Assembly (NCBI GenBank): GCA_018970885.1
Contig: JAGWVL010000010.1
Location: 1-32,773 of the forward strand
From: Actinomycetales bacterium
GTDB taxonomy: Bacteria > Actinomycetota > Actinomycetes > Nanopelagicales > Nanopelagicaceae
Direction of reading: 5' to 3'
Length of the DNA stretch: 32,773 nucleotides
The position numbers and the translations under genes are program-made. Of the stretch, positions 22,704 to 32,773 are shown piece by piece (position 1 is the stretch's first letter; every line of letters begins with the position of its first letter). The notes under the pieces are model-generated. The model was not told the DNA's origin. It ran no database searches and saw only the letters and a program-made list of their open reading frames with translations.

Positions 22704-24377
22704 ATGCCTAACATGAAGCCGCGCTCCCATGTCGTTACAGATGGAATGGAGAGAGCCCCACAAAGAGGAATGTTACGTGCCGTTGGAATGGGTGATGAGG
22801 ATTGGGTTAAGCCTCAGATCGGAATTGCTTCTTCATGGAATGAAATAACACCGTGCAACATGTCACTCGATCGATTAGCGAAGGCTTCTAAAGAAGGCGT
22901 TTTGGCAGCTGGTGGGTTTCCGATGCAGTTTGGAACAATCTCTGTTTCAGATGGAATTTCAATGGGACATGAAGGAATGCACTTTTCACTTGTCTCTCGC
23001 GAAATCATCGCAGACTCAGTTGAATCGGTAATGAATGCAGAACGTTTTGATGGCATGGTCACCTTTGCTGGGTGTGACAAATCATTACCAGGAATGATGA
23101 TGGCAGCGGCTCGTATCGACGTTGCAAGTGTTTTTGTCTATGCAGGTTCAACATTGCCAGGACAGGTTGATGGAAAAGATGTGACGATCATCGATGCCTT
23201 TGAGGCAGTTGGTGCTTGTGCGCGTGGTCTGATTACACAAGAGCGGGTCGATCAAATCGAACGTGCAATCTGCCCTGGAGAAGGTGCGTGTGGCGGCATG
23301 TACACCGCAAACACCATGGCAGCCATCGGTGAAGCCCTTGGGCTTTCATTGCCAGGCTCTGCGGCACCTCCAGCTGTTGATCGCCGACGAGATACCTATG
23401 CAATTAAATCTGGTGAAGCGGTCGTTAATTTAATTCGCTTAGGAATTACTACAAGAATGATTTTGACCAAGAAGGCTTTTGAAAACGCGATTACTATTTT
23501 GATGGCGCTTGGTGGTTCAACAAATGCGGTTCTTCACTTATTGGCAATTGCCCATGAAGCCGAGGTTGATTTGACCCTCGAAGACTTCGATCGTATTGGC
23601 GCAAAGGTTCCACTGCTTGGTGATTTAAAGCCTTTTGGAAAGTTTGTTATGACTGATCTAGATCGAGTGGGTGGAATTCCTGTTGTTCTTAAGATCCTTC
23701 TGGATGCTGGATATTTGCATGGCGACACACTGACCGTTACTGGAAAAACTATGGCGGAAAATTTAGCTGACATTAATCCACCATTCCCAGATGGGGTCGT
23801 TGTTCATCCAGCAGATCGTCCATTATCTAAAGATGTTGGAATCACAATTCTTCGTGGCAGCCTTGCGCCAGAGGGTGCGGTATGTAAGACAGCTGGTATC
23901 GGAATCGATTCCTTTGAGGGTCCGGCACGAGTGTTTGAACGCGAACAGGCCGCTATGGATGCGGTTGAAAATGGAACAATTAAAGCTGGAGATGTTGTCG
24001 TGATTCGTTATGAAGGGCCAAAGGGTGGTCCCGGAATGCGTGAGATGCTGATGGTGACAGGCGCAATTAAGGGTGCTGGCCTTGGTAAATCAACCTTGCT
24101 CTTAACTGATGGCCGTTTCTCTGGAGGATCTACTGGATTATGTGTTGGACACATTTCCCCAGAAGCAGTCGATGGTGGGCCAATCGCATTCATTAAGGAT
24201 GGAGATATTGTTCGAATCGATACCGTGAAACGAACCCTTGATTTATTGGTAGATCCTGCAGAGTTAGCGGCCCGCAAAATTGGTTGGAAACCTTTGACAC
24301 ACAAGTACACCCGTGGTGTTCTCGCTAAGTTCTCAAAGCTTGTTGGCTCTGCATCTAAAGGCGCGGTCTGCGAGTAG
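22704..24377 (+). CDS. ilvD: Dihydroxy-acid dehydratase
   Basis: [55 protein letters not shown]. Confidence 0.96.
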   Translation: MPNMKPRSHVVTDGMERAPQRGMLRAVGMGDEDWVKPQIGIASSWNEITPCNMSLDRLAKASKEGVLAAGGFPMQFGTISVSDGISMGHEGMHFSLVSREIIADSVESVMNAERFDGMVTFAGCDKSLPGMMMAAARIDVASVFVYAGSTLPGQVDGKDVTIIDAFEAVGACARGLITQERVDQIERAICPGEGACGGMYTANTMAAIGEALGLSLPGSAAPPAVDRRRDTYAIKSGEAVVNLIRLGITTRMILTKKAFENAITILMALGGSTNAVLHLLAIAHEAEVDLTLEDFDRIGAKVPLLGDLKPFGKFVMTDLDRVGGIPVVLKILLDAGYLHGDTLTVTGKTMAENLADINPPFPDGVVVHPADRPLSKDVGITILRGSLAPEGAVCKTAGIGIDSFEGPARVFEREQAAMDAVENGTIKAGDVVVIRYEGPKGGPGMREMLMVTGAIKGAGLGKSTLLLTDGRFSGGSTGLCVGHISPEAVDGGPIAFIKDGDIVRIDTVKRTLDLLVDPAELAARKIGWKPLTHKYTRGVLAKFSKLVGSASKGAVCE

Positions 24378-24380
24378 CCC

Positions 24381-24407
24381 TCTCACAATATGAGATCTCT
24401 ATCTCAT
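24381..24407. promoter_or_regulatory. Candidate transcription-factor site: three phased half-sites TCTCA-n5-TGAGA-n6-TCTCA upstream of the ilvB leader promoter
   Basis: ATGAGAT-CTCT-ATCTCAT is a perfect 7-bp inverted repeat (24390-24407). An additional TCTCA half-site lies at 24381-24385. Half-site starts are 10 and 11 bp apart. Confidence 0.5.
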
Positions 24408-24410
24408 CCC

Positions 24411-24439
24411 TTGACGTTGAGCCTGCTTCATTGGAGAAT
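24411..24439 (+). promoter_or_regulatory. Predicted sigmaA-type promoter for the ilvBNC leader: TTGACG-n17-GAGAAT
   Basis: Near-consensus -35, exact 17-nt spacer, moderate -10 (4/6). Predicted TSS falls at or next to the ATG of the leader peptide (24446). Confidence 0.6.
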
Positions 24440-24445
24440 AACGCC

Positions 24446-24475
24446 ATGAGCACAACATTTGTGGTGGTGATTTAA
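24446..24475 (+). CDS. Branched-chain amino-acid-rich leader peptide (MSTTFVVVI)
   Basis: ATG AGC ACA ACA TTT GTG GTG GTG ATT TAA: four consecutive Val/Ile codons just before the stop, followed by the attenuator hairpins. Confidence 0.8.
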   Translation: MSTTFVVVI

Positions 24476-24476
24476 A

Positions 24477-24505
24477 GGCGCGTGATCGGTAATTGATCAT
24501 GCGCC
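24477..24505 (+). promoter_or_regulatory. Attenuator hairpin 1 (pause/anti-antiterminator)
   Basis: GGCGCGTGATC-GGTAATT-GATCATGCGCC: 11-bp stem with one G-U pair and 7-nt loop, starting 2 nt after the leader peptide stop. Confidence 0.75.
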
Positions 24506-24530
24506 ACCCTCAGTTATCTGGGGGTTTTTT
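24506..24530 (+). terminator. Intrinsic terminator of the ilvB attenuator
   Basis: ACCCTCAG-TTAT-CTGGGGGT followed by a T-run ending at 24530. Confidence 0.85.
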
Positions 24531-24587
24531 CATTTAACGCACATACAAGTTGTGCAGAGCGAAAGACTCGGCTGAAGGGAGATGGGT

Positions 24588-26327
24588 ATGAGCAAAAAGA
24601 TGAGTGGAGCTAGTTCACTCGTGCAATCTTTGGAGTCAGCCGGCGTCGATGTCATGTTTGGAATTCCAGGCGGTGCGATTCTTCCTGCTTACGATCCAAT
24701 CTTTGATAGCAGTATCCGCCACATCTTGGTTCGCCACGAGCAGGGCGCAGGTCATGCTGCAACTGGTTATGCCCAAGTAACAGGTCGTGTTGGAGTGTGT
24801 ATTGCCACCTCAGGTCCTGGTGCCACAAATCTTGTTACGCCACTTGCAGATGCTGCTATGGATTCAGTTCCACTGGTTGCAATTACTGGTCAAGTGCCTT
24901 CGGCTGCAATTGGAACCGATGCTTTTCAAGAGGCAGATATTCGCGGCATAACTATGCCCTTTACAAAGCACAATTATTTAATTACAGATCCAAAAGATAT
25001 TCCGCGTGCAATCGCTGAAGCCTTTCATATTGCTGGTTCTGGTCGCCCAGGTCCTGTGCTGGTAGATATTGCAAAGGATGCACTTCAAAAGGAAACGGAT
25101 TTTGTATACCCAAGCCAACTTTCTCTTCCTGGTTACCATCCTCAAATCGAGCCAACCAGCCAGTCAATCAAAGATGCTGCAGCCCTAATCGCACAATCTG
25201 CCAAGCCTGTTTTCTATGTTGGTGGCGGTGTTATTAAAGCCAATGCTTCAAAGGAGTTATTGCAACTTGCTGAATTAGTTGGCGCACCAGTTGTTACAAC
25301 TTTGATGGCGTTGGGATCTTTTCCTGATAGTCACCCACAACACTTTGGAATGCCAGGAATGCATGGAACTGTCGGAGCTGTCACGGCGCTACAAAAGGCA
25401 GATCTTCTCATTACTTTAGGCGCACGATTTGATGATCGCGTAACTGGAAAGCTTTCAACCTTTGCCGTCCATGCAAAGGTAATCCACGCAGATATTGATC
25501 CTGCTGAAATCGGAAAGAATCGCTTTGCTGATGTGCCTGTCGTGGGCGATCTGAAGCACACAATTGCCGCCCTTATCCCTGCCGTAAAGGCAGAATTTGC
25601 GAAGGGACGCGCAGATCTTGCGCCATGGCTTGCTTCAATGAACAAGTTACGGGCAACTTATCCACTTGGTTATGACACACCTCAAGATGGTTCCTTGTCT
25701 CCTCAATATGTAATTGAACGCATCAGCGCACTTACTGGACCAGAAGCAATCTATGTGGCAGGAGTTGGGCAGCACCAAATGTGGGCAGCACAATTTGTTA
25801 AGTATGAAAATCCACGTACATGGCTTAACTCTGGTGGTCTTGGAACAATGGGTTACGCAGTTCCAGCAGCCATGGGTGCCAAAGTAGGGGCACCTGACAA
25901 AATAGTGTGGGCAATCGATGGCGATGGATGTTTCCAGATGACAAATCAAGAGTTGGTAACCTGCGCTCTTAATAATATTCCGATCAAGGTTGCCATTATT
26001 AATAATGAATCTCTAGGAATGGTTCGCCAATGGCAAACTCTTTTCTACGAAGGTCGATACTCAAATACTAATTTAGAATCAAAACGTGTACCAGATTTTG
26101 TGAAGTTAGCTGATGCTATGGGTTGCGTGGGATTAACTTGCGATCGCCCCGAGGATGTTGATGCAATCATCAAGCAAGCCAACTCAATTAATGATCAACC
26201 CGTAGTTGTAGATTTCCGGGTGTTCCGCGATGCAATGGTGTGGCCGATGGTTGCAGCCGGTACATCAAATGATGACATCAAAATTGCGCGTGAGATGGCG
26301 CCTGACTGGGATTCACAGGAGCTCTAA
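24588..26327 (+). CDS. ilvB: Acetolactate synthase large subunit
   Basis: [73 protein letters not shown] suits ATG 24588; track start 24582 also possible. Confidence 0.96.
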   Translation: MSKKMSGASSLVQSLESAGVDVMFGIPGGAILPAYDPIFDSSIRHILVRHEQGAGHAATGYAQVTGRVGVCIATSGPGATNLVTPLADAAMDSVPLVAITGQVPSAAIGTDAFQEADIRGITMPFTKHNYLITDPKDIPRAIAEAFHIAGSGRPGPVLVDIAKDALQKETDFVYPSQLSLPGYHPQIEPTSQSIKDAAALIAQSAKPVFYVGGGVIKANASKELLQLAELVGAPVVTTLMALGSFPDSHPQHFGMPGMHGTVGAVTALQKADLLITLGARFDDRVTGKLSTFAVHAKVIHADIDPAEIGKNRFADVPVVGDLKHTIAALIPAVKAEFAKGRADLAPWLASMNKLRATYPLGYDTPQDGSLSPQYVIERISALTGPEAIYVAGVGQHQMWAAQFVKYENPRTWLNSGGLGTMGYAVPAAMGAKVGAPDKIVWAIDGDGCFQMTNQELVTCALNNIPIKVAIINNESLGMVRQWQTLFYEGRYSNTNLESKRVPDFVKLADAMGCVGLTCDRPEDVDAIIKQANSINDQPVVVDFRVFRDAMVWPMVAAGTSNDDIKIAREMAPDWDSQEL

Positions 26328-26881
26328 TGAGTACACATACACTTTCAGTTCTCGTCGAAAACTCACCTGGTGTACTTGCTCGCGTTGCTGGTCTTTTCTC
26401 TCGTCGTGCATACAACATCGATTCCTTAGCTGTAGGTCCTACAGAAAATCCTGATATCTCTCGAATGACAATTGTGATCAATGTTGAAAGCCACTCTTTG
26501 GAACAAGTTATTCGACAGCTAGATAAGTTAGTAAATGTTATTCATATTGCAGAGTTAAAACTTGACGATTCTGTCCAAGCAGAGTTGCTGCTTGTAAAAA
26601 TCTCGGCTACATCAAAGAATCGCTTTGATGTAGATGCGGTGCTTGAAACCTACGGTGCAACGATCGTTGATGAGGATTCAGAGTCCTTGACTGTCGAGGC
26701 CACAGGCGATGCCGCTAAAATCAGTGATCTACTTAACGCTCTTGAGCGTTTTGGCATCCGTGAATTAGCTCAATCAGGCCTAGTAGCCATTGAACGTGGC
26801 AGTGGCTCGCTCGCAGACCGTACCCTTAGCACTCAAAGTATTCCTACCGCTGACAGTGGTCAGGCTGATTACCAAAACTAA
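26327..26881 (+). CDS. ilvN: Acetolactate synthase small (regulatory) subunit
   Basis: ACT domain: HTLSVLVENSPGVLARVAGLFSRRAYNIDSLAVGPTE. Confidence 0.96.
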   Translation: MSTHTLSVLVENSPGVLARVAGLFSRRAYNIDSLAVGPTENPDISRMTIVINVESHSLEQVIRQLDKLVNVIHIAELKLDDSVQAELLLVKISATSKNRFDVDAVLETYGATIVDEDSESLTVEATGDAAKISDLLNALERFGIRELAQSGLVAIERGSGSLADRTLSTQSIPTADSGQADYQN

Positions 26882-26903
26882 ATTCCATTCAAGAAACAAC
26901 TAA

Positions 26904-29549
<2,646 letters not shown>

Positions 29550-29550
<1 letters not shown>

Positions 29551-30584
29551 TGAGAACAATTAATTTAGCGGTTATTGCAGGTGATGGTATTGGCCCTGAG
29601 GTTGTTGGTGAAGGCCTAAAGGTTTTAGATGTTGTTGCCAAGAAATATTCAGTGGAGTTTAAGAAAACCTCTTATGATCTTGGAGCAGCGTTTTGGCATC
29701 GCACAGGTGAGGTATTACCTGATGCAACCTTGGCAGAGCTAGCAAAGGCAGATGTAATTTTGCTGGGTGCGGTTGGAGATCCAACAGTTCCCAGTGGTGT
29801 GCTCGAGCGGGGGCTGTTATTAAAACTTCGCTTTGCCTTTGATCATTACATCAATCTACGTCCTGCACGTTTGATGCCTGGTGTCACAGGACCGCTTGCA
29901 ACAAAGGCTCCCATTGATTTTGTAGTTGTGCGCGAAGGCACAGAAGGTCCATATGTTGGCGCTGGTGGAGTCCTTGCAGAGGGTACAGATGCTGAAATTG
30001 CCACCGAAGAAAGCCTAAACACCCGACGTGGTGCAGAGCGCGTAATCCGTGATGCATTTGAGCGCGCCTCAAAGCGCGATCGAAAGAAGTTAACTTTGGT
30101 GCACAAAAATAATGTTCTAACACGAGCCGGTAGTTTATGGACTCGCACCTTTAACGAGGTTGCAAAGGAGTACCCAGCGATCACAACTGATTATCTACAT
30201 GTTGATGCAGCTTCAATGTTCTTTGTTACCAACCCAGAGCGATTTGATGTGGTTGTAACAGATAATTTGTTTGGTGACATCCTGACAGATATTGCTGCAG
30301 CAATTTGTGGCGGCATCGGTCTTGCCGCATCTGGAAATATCAATCCAACTGGAATATTCCCATCCATGTTTGAACCAGTTCATGGGTCAGCGCCTGATAT
30401 CGCTGGAAAGAATTTAGCTGATCCAACAGCAACTGTTATGTCCGTTGCGATGATGCTTGATCACTTAGGACTCATCGATGCAGCGCGGGATGTTGAAAAG
30501 GCGGTTGCTGCAGATCTTTTGGCACGTGGAGATAAGAAGCGCAGCACTACTGAAATTGGAGATGCGCTAGCAAGCGCACTGTAA
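29550..30584 (+). CDS. leuB: 3-isopropylmalate dehydrogenase
   Basis: [64 protein letters not shown]. Confidence 0.93.
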
Positions 30585-30586
30585 TC

Positions 30587-31666
30587 ATGAAGATCACTCT
30601 CAATCCCAACGCTAAAGATGCCGCTACACGCGATGCGCTAGTTGCTGAAGGTGGTTTTGGTAAGTACTACACCGATCACATGGTGATGTGCGAGTGGAGT
30701 GAAAAAGATGGCTGGGGCGAACCTCATCTGATGCCATATGGTCCAATCTCATTGGATCCGGCAACCGCAGTTTTCCATTACGGCCAAGAGATCTTTGAAG
30801 GCATGAAGGCCTATCGCCAACCAGATGGATCGATTTCATTATTTCGCCCAACAGCAAATGCAAAGCGTTTTGCAAACTCTGCCAAGCGTTTGGCACTTCC
30901 TGAAATGCCAGTTGAATTATTTATGGAAACTGTTGAAGCACTTGTTCGCCAAGACGCTGGTTGGGTTCCCAATAAAGTGGGGGAATCCCTGTACATCCGT
31001 CCATTTATGATCGCAACTGAGGTTGGTTTAGGTGTACGTCCAACTAATAAAGCCACGTACCTTCTTATTGCAACGCCAGCTGGTGCTTACTTTGATCCAT
31101 CAAAAGCGGTTTCAGTATGGATTTCAACTGAGTATGTTCGCGCTGCCCTTGGTGGAACAGGTGAAGCAAAGTGCGGTGGAAATTACGCAGCATCATTGAT
31201 TGCGCAAAAGGCTGCAGCCAAAGAGGGATGCGATCAAGTTGTCTGGATCGATGCAAAAGAGCGCAAATGGGTTGAAGAGATGGGCGGCATGAACCTTTAC
31301 TTCGTAAAGGGAAAAGGCACAGATGCAACCGTTATTACTCCAAAGTTAACCGGAACTTTACTGCCAGGAATTACGCGCGACTCAATTTTGTCGGTGGCAA
31401 GTGATCTTGGGTACAAAGTCGATGAGGTAATGCTCTCAGTTGATGATTGGCGCGATGGTGTCACTACAGGTGAGATCACTGAAATCTTTGCTTGTGGAAC
31501 CGCTGCCGTTGTTTCTCCTGTTGGTCAGGCAAAGAGTGCCATGGGAACATGGGTAACCGGCAATGGCCAACCAGGTGCTATCACCATGCAGATTCGCAAT
31601 CACTTATTAGGAATTCAGCACGGATTAATTGCAGATAAGCACAACTGGATGAGTGCGGTTAAGTAA
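30587..31666 (+). CDS. ilvE: Branched-chain amino acid aminotransferase
   Basis: Class IV aminotransferase: FHYGQEIFEGMKAYRQPDGSISLFRP, KCGGNYAASLIAQ, EITEIFACGTAAVVSPVG. Confidence 0.96.
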   Translation: MKITLNPNAKDAATRDALVAEGGFGKYYTDHMVMCEWSEKDGWGEPHLMPYGPISLDPATAVFHYGQEIFEGMKAYRQPDGSISLFRPTANAKRFANSAKRLALPEMPVELFMETVEALVRQDAGWVPNKVGESLYIRPFMIATEVGLGVRPTNKATYLLIATPAGAYFDPSKAVSVWISTEYVRAALGGTGEAKCGGNYAASLIAQKAAAKEGCDQVVWIDAKERKWVEEMGGMNLYFVKGKGTDATVITPKLTGTLLPGITRDSILSVASDLGYKVDEVMLSVDDWRDGVTTGEITEIFACGTAAVVSPVGQAKSAMGTWVTGNGQPGAITMQIRNHLLGIQHGLIADKHNWMSAVK

Positions 31667-32773
31667 TGCCAGTTAATGATTCATTTCATATCTATGACAC
31701 GACCCTTCGCGATGGTGCACAGCAAGAGGGCTTAAATCTCTCTGTTCATGACAAGCTCAATATCGCTCGCCACCTAGATGAACTAGGTGTTGGTTTTATC
31801 GAAGGTGGCTGGCCTGGAGCAAACCCAAAGGACACTGAATTCTTCGCACTTGCTAAAAATGAGTTAAAGCTCAAGAACGCAACCTTTGTCGCCTTTGGTT
31901 CAACACGTCGCCCTCATGCAAAAGCTGCAGATGATGTCCTGCTCGGTGCATTGCGCGATAGCGGGGCTCCTGTTGTAACCCTTGTTGCAAAGGCCTTTGA
32001 TCGCCATGTTGATCTTGCACTGAAGACAACTTTGGATGAGAACCTTGCGATGATTCGTGACTCAGTCACTCACTTAATCCAAGAAGGCCAACGGGTTTTT
32101 CTTGATGCAGAGCACTTCTTTGATGGCTACCGCAGTAACCGTGCCTATGCACTTGAAGTCGTGCGGGTTGCCGCTGAAGCTGGAGCAGATGTCGTTGCGT
32201 TGTGCGATACCAATGGCGGAATGTTGCCTGATGAGTTGTCGCAAGTTGTTCATGATGTTTTGACCGCAAGCTCTGCTCGCTTAGGTATCCATTGCCACAA
32301 TGACACAGGGTGCGCAGTTGCCAACTCAATGGCAGCTATTGCTGCAGGTGCCACACATGTCCAGGGCACTTTAAATGGATACGGTGAGCGAACCGGAAAT
32401 GCTGATCTTGTAACAATCATTGCAAACTTAGAATTGAAGAAGAAGCAGTTAGTTCTTCCTCCAAATGCGCTGCAAGAAGCATTTAGAATTTCTCATGCAG
32501 TGGCTGAGGTAACAAATGTCGCACCTAGTAGTCGCCAACCATATGTTGGTGTCTCAGCATTTGCTCACAAGGCAGGACTACATGCTAGCGCAATTAAGGT
32601 AGATCCATCTTTGTATCAGCATGAAGATCCTTCATCAGTTGGAAACGATATGCGCATGCTTGTTTCAGACATGGCTGGCCGTGCTTCGATTGAGTTAAAG
32701 TCTCAAGAACTTGGTGTTGATTTAGGTGGAGATAAAGCATTAATTAGTCGCATTGTTGATCGCGTTAAGGAAA
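31666..32773 (+). CDS. cimA: (R)-citramalate synthase, DRE-TIM metallolyase family (truncated by window edge)
   Basis: Not in ORF track (no stop in window). ATG overlaps the ilvE stop (TAATG): MPVNDSFHIYDTTLRDGAQQEGLNLSVHDKLNIARHLDELGVGFIEGGWPGANPKDTEFF...GIHCHNDTGCAVANS...GTLNGYGERTGNADL. Confidence 0.9.
   Translation, partial: MPVNDSFHIYDTTLRDGAQQEGLNLSVHDKLNIARHLDELGVGFIEGGWPGANPKDTEFFALAKNELKLKNATFVAFGSTRRPHAKAADDVLLGALRDSGAPVVTLVAKAFDRHVDLALKTTLDENLAMIRDSVTHLIQEGQRVFLDAEHFFDGYRSNRAYALEVVRVAAEAGADVVALCDTNGGMLPDELSQVVHDVLTASSARLGIHCHNDTGCAVANSMAAIAAGATHVQGTLNGYGERTGNADLVTIIANLELKKKQLVLPPNALQEAFRISHAVAEVTNVAPSSRQPYVGVSAFAHKAGLHASAIKVDPSLYQHEDPSSVGNDMRMLVSDMAGRASIELKSQELGVDLGGDKALISRIVDRVKE

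Overview
The window looks like a conserved chromosomal housekeeping segment from a moderately low-GC actinobacterium. Gene content and order suggest a streamlined freshwater lineage such as acI/Nanopelagicales; this taxonomic call is inference. Nearly all genes are on the + strand. Order: truncated GT4 glycosyltransferase (- strand) | etfB-etfA-nifS-mnmA-ligA-[40-aa membrane ORF]-nadD-rsfS-histidine phosphatase-tRNA-Ala(GGC)-leuS-comEA-comEC-holA-rplU-rpmA-terminator-obgE-proB-proA-gatC-gatA-gatB-ilvD-[attenuator leader]-ilvB-ilvN-ilvC-serA-leuB-ilvE-cimA (truncated). I found no CRISPR array, phage, transposon or obvious defence system. The most interesting signals are regulatory. (1) A compact transcription attenuator precedes ilvB: a 9-aa leader peptide MSTTFVVVI, an 11-bp hairpin, an intrinsic terminator and a 9-bp antiterminator pairing that excludes both. 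(2) Helically phased TCTCA/TGAGA half-sites lie immediately upstream of that promoter. (3) A perfect GGTTACT-CACC-AGTAACC palindrome overlaps the etfBA -10/start region. (4) TANNNT -10 hexamers (three times exactly TAGACT) sit 6-7 nt upstream of start codons with no Shine-Dalgarno, which predicts leaderless mRNAs; at two loci the upstream stop codon forms part of the -10. (5) A 40-aa membrane ORF between ligA and nadD is absent from the ORF track. (6) The leuS start lies 3 nt after the tRNA-Ala 3' end. (7) comEC may use a non-canonical ATT start overlapping the comEA stop.
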